A DNA stretch of 6,664 nt, from assembly GCA_025938035.1 (NCBI GenBank), contig JAICQE010000207.1:1-6664 (forward strand), written 5' to 3'. Positions 1 to 6,664 of this stretch are shown here, piece by piece (the stretch's first letter is position 1; the number at the start of each line of letters is the position of its first letter). Source of the DNA: Vicinamibacteria bacterium (GTDB lineage Bacteria; Acidobacteriota; Vicinamibacteria; Vicinamibacterales; UBA2999). The notes under the pieces are model-generated. The model worked only from the letters and a program-made list of their open reading frames with translations, searched no databases and was not told where the DNA came from. Both the position numbers and the translations under genes were made by a program.

Positions 1-2
1 GA

Positions 3-389
3 GCGCTGTCGCTGATGCAGATGGCCAAGGTCTCGGCGGCGCTGGCACGGCTCGACCGGGCGCGGCTGCCGTTCATTTCAGTCCTGACCGATCCCACGAC
101 CGGCGGCGTGACGGCGAGCTTTGCGATGCTCGGCGATTTGAACATCGCCGAGCCGAAGGCGCTGATCGGGTTCGCGGGGCCGCGCGTGATCGAGCAGACC
201 ATCCGGCAGAAGCTGCCGGATGGGTTCCAGCGCAGCGAGTTCCTGGTGGAGCACGGCATGCTCGACCTGGTCGTCGATCGCCGCGAGATGAAGGCGACGC
301 TTTCGCGCGCGCTGCGCTTCATGCGCGCGGAGCCGGCTGCAGTGGAGCGCGTTCCGGTGGGTGTCGGAATACTCTCGCGGGAGTCCTGA
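3..389 (+). CDS. accD: Acetyl-CoA carboxylase carboxyltransferase subunit beta, C-terminal part (5' end outside window)
   Basis: AccD pairs with AccA to form the carboxyltransferase that moves the carboxyl group from carboxybiotin to acetyl-CoA, giving malonyl-CoA for fatty-acid synthesis in the cytoplasm. Only the last 128 residues are visible; the frame is open to the left edge, so the start and the N-terminal zinc-binding cysteines are missing. The visible part matches the AccD core closely: S-L-M-Q-M-A-K near the start, then [10 protein letters not shown] (a glycine-rich stretch of the crotonase-like fold), [17 protein letters not shown], and G-F-Q-R-S-E-F-L. The tail after the last conserved segment is short, about 40 residues, and ends at TGA 387-389. 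The gene reaches into or abuts folC, the same accD-folC order known from E. coli and other bacteria. I am very sure of the identity. Confidence 0.97.
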   Translation, partial: ALSLMQMAKVSAALARLDRARLPFISVLTDPTTGGVTASFAMLGDLNIAEPKALIGFAGPRVIEQTIRQKLPDGFQRSEFLVEHGMLDLVVDRREMKATLSRALRFMRAEPAAVERVPVGVGILSRES

Positions 390-1710
390 CCCCGGCCACC
401 CCTTGTCATTAGAACGTCTGTTCGCGCTCGAGAACTTCGGGATCAAGCTGGGTCTGCAGAACATGCAGACCCTGTGCGACGCACTCGGCCACCCGGAACG
501 GAGCTTTGCCTCGCTGCACGTTGCCGGCACGAACGGCAAAGGGTCGGTCACCGCATTCGCCCATCGTGCCCTGCTTTTGCAGGGCCTGCGGGCGGCGCGC
601 TACGCCTCGCCGCACCTCGTCGATTTGTCGGAGCGGTTCGTCATCGGTGCGTCACCGGTCGATCAGCGCACCCTTCAGCAAACCGCCGACGACGTGCTCG
701 CGTGCGTCGATCGTCTGCAGTCCGACGGCACCCTGACCGTCACGCCGACCTTCTTCGAGGTGACCACAGCCATGGCCTTCGAGATGTTCCGGCGCGCCGG
801 CGTCGAGGCGGCGGTGATCGAGGTCGGGCTCGGCGGCCGGTTCGACGCAACGAACGTCATAACGCCAGCCGTGGCCGCCATCACCACCATCGGGATGGAT
901 CATCAGCAGCACCTGGGATCCACCATCGCCGCCATTGCACGCGAAAAGGCGGGCATCATCAAGAAGGGAGTGCCGGTCGTCATCGGGGATCTGCCGCAGG
1001 ACGCAGTCGACGTCGTTCGAGCGGTCGCCGAAACGCACGGCTCGGAAGTCATTCCCGCACACGCGGGTGCGGACGTCGGCGTCACTCTGGAAGACGGGCG
1101 GGCGCGGCTGACGCTGGAGACACCGGAGGACCGTTACGGTCCGCTCACGCTGTCGCTCCGTGGATCGCATCAGGTCGGCAACGCGCTCGTGGCCACCAGG
1201 CTCCTTGAAATAGCTCGCGGGCACGGCATGATCGTGTCGCGCGACGCGATCGCGCAGGCGTTGACGACGACGGAGTGGCCGGCGCGCCTGGAGCTGCTGA
1301 CGGTCGACAAGGGACGCCGCGTATTGATCGACGCGGCACACAACCCGGATGGCGCCGAAGCGCTGGCGGCCTATCTGCGCCAGCAGCATCCGGAGAAGCC
1401 GCCGCTCGTCATCAGCGTGATGCGCGACAAGGACATCGGTGAAATCCTCGAGACGCTCGTGCCGGTCGTGTCGCAGGTGATCGCCACCCGCGCTCCTTCA
1501 CCACGCGCGATCCCCGAAGCGGAGCTCGCGCGAAGAGTCGCTGACGTCCAGATCCGGTTGGGCCGCAGCCCGGCGGTCTCGACCATCGCCGATCCAGCCG
1601 CAGCGGTCGCCGCGGCGCTCGAGCACGCGAGCCTCGTGTGCGTGGCCGGATCGATCTTCCTTGCCGGCGCCGTTCGCGATTCCCTGCATGCGCGGGCGAT
1701 TCTGCGCTGA
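361..1710 (+). CDS. folC: Folylpolyglutamate synthase / dihydrofolate synthase (Mur ligase family)
   Basis: This cytoplasmic ATP-dependent ligase adds glutamate to folates and, in bifunctional members, to dihydropteroate. Numbering from GTG 361 gives 449 residues, within the family range. Visible motifs are the P-loop A-G-T-N-G-K-G-S at 55-62, S-P-H-L at 83-86, [10 protein letters not shown] at 131-140, [12 protein letters not shown] at 154-165, and R-E-K-A-G-I-I at 194-200. K196 sits where the carbamylated lysine of the family is expected. W-P-A-R-L-E is at 306-311 and D-A-A-H-N-P-D-G at 324-331, in the C-terminal glutamate-ligase domain. The start is uncertain: GTG 361 overlaps accD by 29 bases and adds about 14 residues with no family resemblance, while TTG 403 would start right before the conserved L-x-R-L-F-A-L-E segment but has no well-placed ribosome binding site. 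Whether both synthase activities are present cannot be told from sequence alone. Confidence 0.95.
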   Translation: MSEYSRGSPDPGHPLSLERLFALENFGIKLGLQNMQTLCDALGHPERSFASLHVAGTNGKGSVTAFAHRALLLQGLRAARYASPHLVDLSERFVIGASPVDQRTLQQTADDVLACVDRLQSDGTLTVTPTFFEVTTAMAFEMFRRAGVEAAVIEVGLGGRFDATNVITPAVAAITTIGMDHQQHLGSTIAAIAREKAGIIKKGVPVVIGDLPQDAVDVVRAVAETHGSEVIPAHAGADVGVTLEDGRARLTLETPEDRYGPLTLSLRGSHQVGNALVATRLLEIARGHGMIVSRDAIAQALTTTEWPARLELLTVDKGRRVLIDAAHNPDGAEALAAYLRQQHPEKPPLVISVMRDKDIGEILETLVPVVSQVIATRAPSPRAIPEAELARRVADVQIRLGRSPAVSTIADPAAAVAAALEHASLVCVAGSIFLAGAVRDSLHARAILR

Positions 1711-1723
1711 TGCGGACGACACG

Positions 1724-4036
1724 ATGGTGCGCGTGATCGTTTTTCTGTGGTTCGTTGGTGCATCCGCGGTGTCTCCGGCGTTCGCCGGGCAGGCCGGCGC
1801 GCAGGGCGCGCCAGCGAATCAACCGGCCCCGGCTCCCGCGCCGCAGTCCGACCTGTTCGAGCTACTCGAAACTTTTCAGGGCGCGATCGAAATCGAGGGC
1901 GATCTGTGGCGCCTCAGAGAACGCGTGAACTTCCCGATCCCGCGTCATATGGGCTTCCGGATCTTTGCCGATCGGATCGAGATCAACCTCAAGACGGAAC
2001 ACATGATGGCGACCGGGAACGTGACATTCGAGGGACCAACCAGCCGGATCAGCGCGGAGCAGATCGAATTCAACATCAAAGACGGCACGGCGACGTTCAT
2101 GAACGCGATCGGCACGCTGACCATTCCCGACGCCGATAAGGCCGTCTTTGGCAATCAGGATCCCGACGTGTACTTCTGGGGAGACCTCATTGAAAAGGTC
2201 GGTCCGAAGAAGTACGTGATTTCGAACGGGCGCTTCACGACCTGCGTGCAGCCGACGCCGCGTTGGGCCATGGGGAGCAACAAGATCACCATCGACCTCG
2301 ACGACCACGTGCTGGCGCACCACACGGTGTTCCGCGTCAAGGGCGTCCCGATGATGTATCTGCCGGTGATGTATTACCCGTTGCACGACGACGAGCGCTC
2401 AACCGGTTTCCTGATGCCCAGCTTCGGAACGTCCACGTTCCGTGGGACGGCCTTGAGCAACGGCTTCTTCTGGGCAATGGGACGAAGCCAGGACGCCACG
2501 TTGTTCCACGATTGGTTCACGCGCACGGGTCAGGGTGCAGGTCTCGAGTATCGCTATCTCAGCGGCGTCGGGTCGAGCGGACTGTTTCGGTTCTACCGGC
2601 TCAGCCAGCGCGAAACCGTGTTCGACGAGGACGATTCGACCGCAACGCTGCCGGCGCAAACGAGCTATCAAGTGGACGCGGCGGTGAATCAAAGCCTGGG
2701 CCGCCGCCTGCGTGCACAGGGCAATGTGGAGTACTTCAGCGACGTATCGACGCAGCAGCTGTATCACCAGAATACCTATCAGCGGTCGATGAGCCGCCGG
2801 CTGGTGTCGGGCGGAATCACGGGCGTCTATGGGCCGGCGACGATCGGGGGCTACTACTCCCGCTCGGAGCAGTTCACCGACACGCGCAGTTCGACGGTGT
2901 ACGGTTCCACCCCGCGGGCGACGGCGAACATCGCACCATCGAAGCTCTTCGGCTCGCCGGTCTACGCGTCACTGAGCACCGAATACGTGTTTCAACCGAA
3001 CCGCCGGCTCGAGGACGGCATCGTGATCGCGGACGAGAGCCTGGCGCGCTTCGATGTGGCACCGACGCTTCGCGTTCCGCTGTCGAGGCTGACCTATCTG
3101 TCGGTCACCGCAAATGCGGCGTACCGCAGCACCTACTTCTCGCGCAGCGTCGATGCATCGGGCGCGTTCGTCGACGAGGGCGTCAGCCGCCAGTACCTGT
3201 CGCTGCAGACAAACGTCATCGGGCCCGTGCTGTCGAAGATCTGGGATACGCCCGACAGCGGATATTCCGATCGCATGAAGCACGTCATCGAGCCGGCCTT
3301 CAACGTCGAATACATCACCGAGATGGCCAACGAGGCGCGTGTCCCGCTGAGCGACTCCACCGTGGTTGCCGTTGGGGGCGCCGCGAAGGTCACCTACGGA
3401 TTGACGAATCGTCTGATCGCCCGGACTCGGGGAGCCGGCGAAGGGCGCGGCTCCACCCGCGAGTTCCTCACCGTCGGCGTGCAGCAGTCGTATTACACGA
3501 ATCCGGAAACGAGCCTCTTTGACACTCAGTACGTGAGCTATTCCGGGCGGTTGAAGCCCGTCGATCTGTCGCCGATCGCCCTGACGGCGCGCCTCTCACC
3601 GACGCCGGGGCTCGACGCCAACGCGCGCCTCGAATACGACGTCACCGGCAACGGAATGCAGATTCTGACAGCCGGCGGAACTCTGACGACAGGAGCGAGC
3701 TCGTCAAACGTAGGCTTCAGCCGTCAGCGCTTTACGCCCGAATCGGACGCGAGCAGCTATCTCACCGCGTCCTCCTCGTGGCGATTTGCGGAGGGACGAA
3801 CCACCGCCTTCTACGCACTGAACTGGGACATCGACGCGAAGTACATCTACAGCCAGAGCCTCGGCGGCACCTACATGGCGCAATGCTGCGGCGTGCGCGC
3901 TGACTTCCAGGTCGTCAACTTCCTCCCATCCGTCAGCTCGCCGATCCCGAGCGATCGACGGTTGAACTTTGCGTTCGTGCTGGCGGGCCTTGGAACGTTT
4001 TCCAACTTCTTCGGCCTGTTTGGCGGTCAGCCATAA
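1724..4036 (+). CDS. lptD: LPS-assembly outer-membrane protein LptD (OstA/Imp)
   Basis: LptD is the outer-membrane beta-barrel that, with LptE, receives LPS from the periplasmic Lpt bridge and places it in the outer leaflet. I chose ATG 1724 over the longer in-frame start at 1661, which lies inside folC, because it gives a clean signal peptide: M-V-R, a hydrophobic core, and cleavage after A-F-A at residues 19-21. The protein has 770 residues, close to E. coli LptD. A proline/alanine-rich linker (about 29-41) leads to an LptA/OstA-like beta-jellyroll domain (about 78-135, with F-A-D-R-I-E and A-T-G-N-V-T-F-E-G). Next come the LptD-typical R-F-T-T-C at 170-174, V-P-M-M-Y-L-P-V at 208-215 and S-T-G-F-L-M-P at 226-232, then the barrel rich in alternating aromatic strands. 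The mature chain holds only three cysteines: C174 and the pair C721-C722. The gene starts 13 bp after folC. I am sure of the identity; the weak GGAC upstream leaves some doubt about the exact start. Confidence 0.95.
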   Translation: MVRVIVFLWFVGASAVSPAFAGQAGAQGAPANQPAPAPAPQSDLFELLETFQGAIEIEGDLWRLRERVNFPIPRHMGFRIFADRIEINLKTEHMMATGNVTFEGPTSRISAEQIEFNIKDGTATFMNAIGTLTIPDADKAVFGNQDPDVYFWGDLIEKVGPKKYVISNGRFTTCVQPTPRWAMGSNKITIDLDDHVLAHHTVFRVKGVPMMYLPVMYYPLHDDERSTGFLMPSFGTSTFRGTALSNGFFWAMGRSQDATLFHDWFTRTGQGAGLEYRYLSGVGSSGLFRFYRLSQRETVFDEDDSTATLPAQTSYQVDAAVNQSLGRRLRAQGNVEYFSDVSTQQLYHQNTYQRSMSRRLVSGGITGVYGPATIGGYYSRSEQFTDTRSSTVYGSTPRATANIAPSKLFGSPVYASLSTEYVFQPNRRLEDGIVIADESLARFDVAPTLRVPLSRLTYLSVTANAAYRSTYFSRSVDASGAFVDEGVSRQYLSLQTNVIGPVLSKIWDTPDSGYSDRMKHVIEPAFNVEYITEMANEARVPLSDSTVVAVGGAAKVTYGLTNRLIARTRGAGEGRGSTREFLTVGVQQSYYTNPETSLFDTQYVSYSGRLKPVDLSPIALTARLSPTPGLDANARLEYDVTGNGMQILTAGGTLTTGASSSNVGFSRQRFTPESDASSYLTASSSWRFAEGRTTAFYALNWDIDAKYIYSQSLGGTYMAQCCGVRADFQVVNFLPSVSSPIPSDRRLNFAFVLAGLGTFSNFFGLFGGQP

Positions 4037-4039
4037 CGC

Positions 4040-4978
4040 GTGAGCGGCACGGTCGTCCTCGTCACCGGTGCAGCCGGATTCGCCGGCGGTCACCTTCTCG
4101 AGCAGCTCGCCGGCTCGACCGACCTCGTCGGCTGGTCGCGATCCGATCCGCCATCGCATCTCGCACCGCTTGCCCGGTGGCAGCGCGTCGACATTCTCGA
4201 CGGCGGGAAGGTCTACGACGCGCTGCTGGCCCTGCGGCCGCACGCGATATTCCATCTCGCCGGCCAGGCGCACGTCGGGGAATCGTGGAACGACACCGCC
4301 GGTCCCCTCGCGGCGAACGTTCTCGGAACACACCGCATCCTCGACGCGGTCGATCGACTCGGCTACCAGTGCCGGATCCTGGTCACCGGCTCAGCGCAGG
4401 TGTACGCCTCATCAACCGAACCAATCAGTGAAGACGGTGCCGTTGCGCCATCGAGCCCGTATGCGCTCAGCAAGCTGGCTCAGGAACAGCTCGCGCTGCG
4501 GGCCGGCACGGGGCAAATGGAGGTCATCGTCACCCGTCCGTTCAATCACACCGGTCCGCGCCAGAAGCCATCCTTTCTGGCGCCAGCTGTAGCGCGCCAG
4601 GTTGCGCAGATCGAACGCGGCGAGCTCGATCCGGTTATCAAGGTCGGCAATCTGGATCCGATCCGCGACGTCTTCGATGTACGCGATGTGGTGCGGGCAT
4701 ACGCCGCGCTCATGAAGCACGGCGTGCCCGGAACCGTCTACAACATCGCGTCTGGTGTCCCGCGGCCCGTCCGCACGATCGTCGAAGCGCTCGCCGCTCG
4801 CGCCCGCGTACCGATTCGCATCGAACAGGATCCGTCACGGTTCCGGCCGAACGACGTCCCGGTTCTGGTTGGAAACGCCAGCCGGCTGGAGCACGCGACG
4901 GGCTGGCGGCCGGAGATTCCGTTCGAGCGGATGATCGACGATCTGCTGGATTTCTGGCGCAAAACGCGGTCGGCTTGA
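4040..4978 (+). CDS. NAD(P)-dependent sugar-nucleotide reductase, GDP-6-deoxy-4-keto-D-mannose reductase (RMD)-like
   Basis: This is an extended short-chain dehydrogenase of the NAD-dependent epimerase/dehydratase family, 312 residues, predicted cytoplasmic. The N-terminal Rossmann motif T-G-A-A-G-F-A-G is at 9-16. The catalytic set appears to be S118 (in V-T-G-S-A-Q-V-Y), Y141 and K145 (Y-A-L-S-K). R-P-F-N-H-T-G-P at 166-173, V-G-N-L-D-P-I-R-D at 202-210, D-V-R-D-V-V-R-A-Y at 213-221 and D-P-S-R-F-R-P-N-D-V-P at 264-274 are typical of RMD-type enzymes. Those enzymes reduce the GDP-mannose 4,6-dehydratase product to GDP-D-rhamnose. A true dehydratase (Gmd) is usually longer, around 340-370 residues. 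The GTG start follows the lptD stop by 3 bp, so the two are very likely co-transcribed, and a role in making a deoxysugar for LPS or another surface glycan is a reasonable inference. No partner dehydratase is in the window. Another sugar-nucleotide epimerase or reductase activity remains possible. Confidence 0.85.
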   Translation: MSGTVVLVTGAAGFAGGHLLEQLAGSTDLVGWSRSDPPSHLAPLARWQRVDILDGGKVYDALLALRPHAIFHLAGQAHVGESWNDTAGPLAANVLGTHRILDAVDRLGYQCRILVTGSAQVYASSTEPISEDGAVAPSSPYALSKLAQEQLALRAGTGQMEVIVTRPFNHTGPRQKPSFLAPAVARQVAQIERGELDPVIKVGNLDPIRDVFDVRDVVRAYAALMKHGVPGTVYNIASGVPRPVRTIVEALAARARVPIRIEQDPSRFRPNDVPVLVGNASRLEHATGWRPEIPFERMIDDLLDFWRKTRSA

Positions 4979-5009
4979 AGGCGAACATAAGACGAAACTA
5001 GACTGGGAC

Positions 5010-6065
5010 ATGGAAAGCCGTCCCCGTTCGCGCGCCGGCAACGTCGCGCCGCTGCTGTTCGACCTGGGCACGCCGAAACCGACCACACGCGACATTGCCG
5101 ATCTGATACGCGTCGGGGGTGGCGCCGCTGCCCTGACCGAAGCCGTCCGGCGCGCCGACGCCGCGCGGTATCAGGAGATCCGCTGCCGGTCGGCGCTGAA
5201 TCCCGTGAAGGGAATGCCGTTCGAGTGGACGTTGAATCCCTATCGCGGGTGCACCCACGGCTGTCATTACTGCTACGCGCGCCGCTACCACACGCAGTTC
5301 GAGCTCGGCGCGGACGACGAATTCGCGTCGGTCATTTTCGTGAAGACGAACTTCGTGGACGTCCTTCGCCGCGAGCTGCAGAAGCCATCATGGCAGGGCG
5401 ATTACGTTGCGGTAGGAACGGCGACCGACTGCTATCAACCGATCGAGGGTCATTACAAGCTCACGCGCGGCGCGCTCGCCGCGCTGTGCGAGCGGCGAAA
5501 CCCGGCCGGCGTGGTGACCAAGGGGCCGATGGTGGTGCGCGACAAGGACATCCTGGCGGATCTCTCCGCCCGCGCCGGCTGCAGCGTCTACATCAGCGTG
5601 CCGTGCGTGGACGAGGATGTCTGGCGGCAGCTCGAGCCGGGCACGGCGCCGCCGCTGCAGCGTCTGCGGGCGGTCAGGGAGCTGGTCGATGCCGGCGTCC
5701 GCACGGGCGTCCTGATGAACCCGATCGTCCCCGGTATCTCGTCGCGCCCGGCGCTGATGGAGCAGACGATGAAGGCGATCGCGGACCACGGCGCGCGATT
5801 CGTCGGCTGCAACGTGATGTTCCTGGAGGGCGGGACGCGCGATCATTTCATGCGCTGGCTCGACGCCGAGCGCCCGCAGCTCGTCGGCGGATATCGGAAC
5901 CTCTATGCACGGAAGTACGCGTCCGCCTCATACCGCAAGGACGTTCATGCCGTATTCAATGCGCTGCGGGACAAATACGGGCTGAATCGCCGTGACGACC
6001 GCCACCGGCCCGAGGACGAGCCGGTGAAGGTCGCGGAACAGCAGATGCTGCGGTGGCGAGACTAA
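5010..6065 (+). CDS. Radical SAM protein, Rv2578c/PA0069-like (SplB-related) family
   Basis: The protein has 351 residues and a radical SAM core whose cluster motif C-x3-C-x2-C is C81, C85 and C88 (C-T-H-G-C-H-Y-C-Y-A), preceded by W-T-L-N-P-Y-R-G at 73-80. Such enzymes bind a [4Fe-4S] cluster and cleave S-adenosylmethionine to start radical chemistry. The motif context, then G-T-A-T-D-C-Y-Q-P-I-E at 136-146, L-T-R-G-A-L, V-V-T-K-G-P, a Y-I-S-V-P strand, L-E-P-G-T-A-P-P at 208-215 and P-I-V-P-G-I at 238-243, fits the widespread Rv2578c/PA0069-like group related to spore photoproduct lyase. The substrate of this group is not known to me. Nine cysteines are present: three at the cluster, plus C59, C141, C160, C191, C199 and C267. 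The ATG lies 31 bp after the preceding gene; no good Shine-Dalgarno is seen, and a GGGA sits too close to the start to count. The stop codon overlaps the first heptamer of the repeat array. The family call is secure; the function is open. Confidence 0.9.
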   Translation: MESRPRSRAGNVAPLLFDLGTPKPTTRDIADLIRVGGGAAALTEAVRRADAARYQEIRCRSALNPVKGMPFEWTLNPYRGCTHGCHYCYARRYHTQFELGADDEFASVIFVKTNFVDVLRRELQKPSWQGDYVAVGTATDCYQPIEGHYKLTRGALAALCERRNPAGVVTKGPMVVRDKDILADLSARAGCSVYISVPCVDEDVWRQLEPGTAPPLQRLRAVRELVDAGVRTGVLMNPIVPGISSRPALMEQTMKAIADHGARFVGCNVMFLEGGTRDHFMRWLDAERPQLVGGYRNLYARKYASASYRKDVHAVFNALRDKYGLNRRDDRHRPEDEPVKVAEQQMLRWRD

Positions 6066-6105
6066 TTCAGAATTCAGAATTCAGAATGCAGAATGCAGAA
6101 TGCAG
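6064..6105 (+). repeat. Tandem heptamer array, AATTCAG x3 then AATGCAG x3
   Basis: Six perfect 7-base units follow one another: three AATTCAG (6064-6084) and three AATGCAG (6085-6105), the two types differing at one base. The first unit begins inside the TAA stop codon of the radical SAM gene. The array is clearly AT-richer than the flanking genes. A degenerate inverted copy of the units lies downstream up to 6151. The next gene, on the opposite strand, ends at 6164, so the repeats fill almost the whole gap between convergent genes. The units are far too short and have no spacers, so this is not CRISPR. The role is unknown. Confidence 0.9.
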
Positions 6106-6151
6106 GCAGAACTCAGGTCGTGCCTGAATTCAGAATTCTGCATTCTGCATT
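6085..6151. terminator. Long imperfect hairpin between convergent genes, possible bidirectional terminator or palindromic repeat element
   Basis: Bases 6085-6101 are the exact reverse complement of 6135-6151, a 17-bp stem built from the heptamers. Inside it CAGGCA (6103-6108) pairs with TGCCTG (6121-6126) around a 12-base loop, leaving an asymmetric bulge at about 6127-6134. The position between two converging genes suits a two-way transcription stop. However, no run of T follows on either strand and the outer stem is not GC-rich, so it is not a standard intrinsic terminator. A dispersed palindromic repeat of the REP or MITE kind is equally possible. The pairing itself can be seen directly; the function is inferred. 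Confidence 0.45.
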
Positions 6152-6163
6152 GCCAGGATCCAG

Positions 6164-6664
6164 CTAGACCGCCATCGCGTCCGGGTCTGCCGAAGCCACC
6201 AGACGCGGGCTGGCAGCCTCCACCACGACCTGACCGTCGCGGACGGTCGCACGGAAGGCGGTCGCTTCCTTCCAGTGCTGGCTGAGCGGCAGCTTGATCC
6301 GATCGTCGATCACCCGCTTCAGGAAACGGGCGCCGTACGCCAGGCTGTAACCGTCGGTCACGATCTTCTCGAGCGCGTCGGGCTCGATGGTGATCGTCTT
6401 GTTCCAGCGCTTCAACGTGCCGGTCACCTCGTCGATGTACTTGATCGCGATCTGCCGCACCTCGTCCTTCGTCAGCGGCTCGAACACGACGACCTGGTCG
6501 ATGCGGTTGCGGAACTCCGGCGGGAAGCGCCGCTCGAGATCCCGGTTGATCTCCGACTGCACTTCCTCCATTCGCATCTGGCCCGATCGGAACCCCATCG
6601 GGCTCTGCAGCTTCCGGAAGTGCTCCGATCCGGCGTTCGACGTCATGATGACGATCGCGTCGGA
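6164..6664 (-). CDS. Clp/Hsp100 AAA+ unfoldase, C-terminal part (ClpA/ClpC-like; N-terminus outside window)
   Basis: Only the last 166 residues are visible; the frame is open at the right edge and ends at TAG (read on the - strand at 6166-6164). This is the end of the second AAA+ module of a Clp unfoldase, a cytoplasmic ATP-driven ring that threads proteins. Numbered from the visible edge, sensor 1 is I-M-T-S-N-A-G at 6-12, the arginine-finger region R-R-F-P-P-E-F-R-N-R-I-D is at 45-56, and the small-domain sensor 2 G-A-R is at 111-113, followed by F-L-K-R-V-I-D-D. Between sensor 1 and the finger lies P-M-G-F (22-25). Its M-G-F falls where ClpA and ClpC carry the [LIVM]-G-[FL] loop that docks on ClpP, a loop ClpB lacks. 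I therefore favour a ClpP-partner type, but the family cannot be fixed without the N-domain and middle domain. The gene converges on the radical SAM gene. Confidence 0.88.
   Translation of the reverse strand, partial: SDAIVIMTSNAGSEHFRKLQSPMGFRSGQMRMEEVQSEINRDLERRFPPEFRNRIDQVVVFEPLTKDEVRQIAIKYIDEVTGTLKRWNKTITIEPDALEKIVTDGYSLAYGARFLKRVIDDRIKLPLSQHWKEATAFRATVRDGQVVVEAASPRLVASADPDAMAV

Noticed and set aside
652..1389. Antisense open frame (245 codons) opposite folC
   Set aside because: It is fully covered by folC, whose motifs are intact; the frame is open only because of high GC content, and the product looks like no known family.
1661..1723. Upstream in-frame start for lptD at 1661
   Set aside because: It lies inside folC and would place about 21 non-hydrophobic residues before the signal peptide; ATG 1724 gives a proper signal peptide with A-F-A cleavage.
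2263..3522. Long open frame (419 codons) in another + frame within lptD
   Set aside because: It lies wholly inside the well-supported lptD; its arginine/glycine-rich composition is typical of an off-frame reading of GC-rich DNA, with no recognisable motif.
3704..4333. Antisense open frame (209 codons) spanning the lptD end and the reductase start
   Set aside because: Both genes beneath it are clearly real, and the antisense product has no motif or convincing start signal.
4979..5009. Promoter for the radical SAM gene
   Set aside because: The 31-bp gap is somewhat AT-richer, but I see no convincing -35/-10 pair and the sigma-factor consensus for this lineage is unknown.
6064..6151. CRISPR array
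   Set aside because: The units are 7 bases long and directly adjacent, with no spacers; no cas genes are present.
6100..6285. Small + strand open frame from the repeat island into the Clp gene
   Set aside because: It begins within the heptamers and runs antisense to the conserved Clp C-terminus, with a proline/arginine-rich product; no ribosome binding site is seen.

Overview
This 6.7 kb window is GC-rich bacterial chromosome carrying ordinary chromosomal genes, with no phage, plasmid or IS signature. The outer-membrane LPS transporter LptD shows a Gram-negative host. The gene order accD-folC-lptD, the high GC content, the protein character and the heptameric intergenic repeats suggest an Acidobacteriota-like lineage. 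That placement is an inference from style and has not been tested by a search.

Five genes lie on the + strand in a tight row. The first is the 3' end of accD (acetyl-CoA carboxylase beta subunit, fatty-acid synthesis). It overlaps or nearly abuts folC (folylpolyglutamate/dihydrofolate synthase). After 13 bp comes lptD (final step of LPS insertion into the outer membrane), and after 3 bp an NAD(P)-dependent sugar-nucleotide reductase of the GDP-6-deoxy-4-keto-mannose reductase type. After a further 31 bp comes a radical SAM protein of the Rv2578c/PA0069-like, SplB-related family. The first four genes look like one transcription unit in which acyl-chain supply, LPS export and probable deoxysugar synthesis are linked to envelope building. 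The radical SAM gene may be read through from it or may have its own start.

The radical SAM gene converges with a - strand gene that runs off the right edge. That gene encodes the C-terminal part of a Clp/Hsp100 AAA+ unfoldase. It has an M-G-F tripeptide where ClpA and ClpC carry their ClpP-docking loop, which points to a protease partner rather than a ClpB disaggregase. The roughly 100 bp between the convergent genes is an AT-richer island made of six tandem heptamers (AATTCAG x3, AATGCAG x3) and an inverted copy that can form a long hairpin.

I found no convincing new multi-gene system. The items most worth a second look are the heptamer/hairpin island, the three-cysteine pattern of LptD, the putative ClpP-docking loop, and the cysteine in the T-D-C-Y-Q-P motif of the radical SAM protein.
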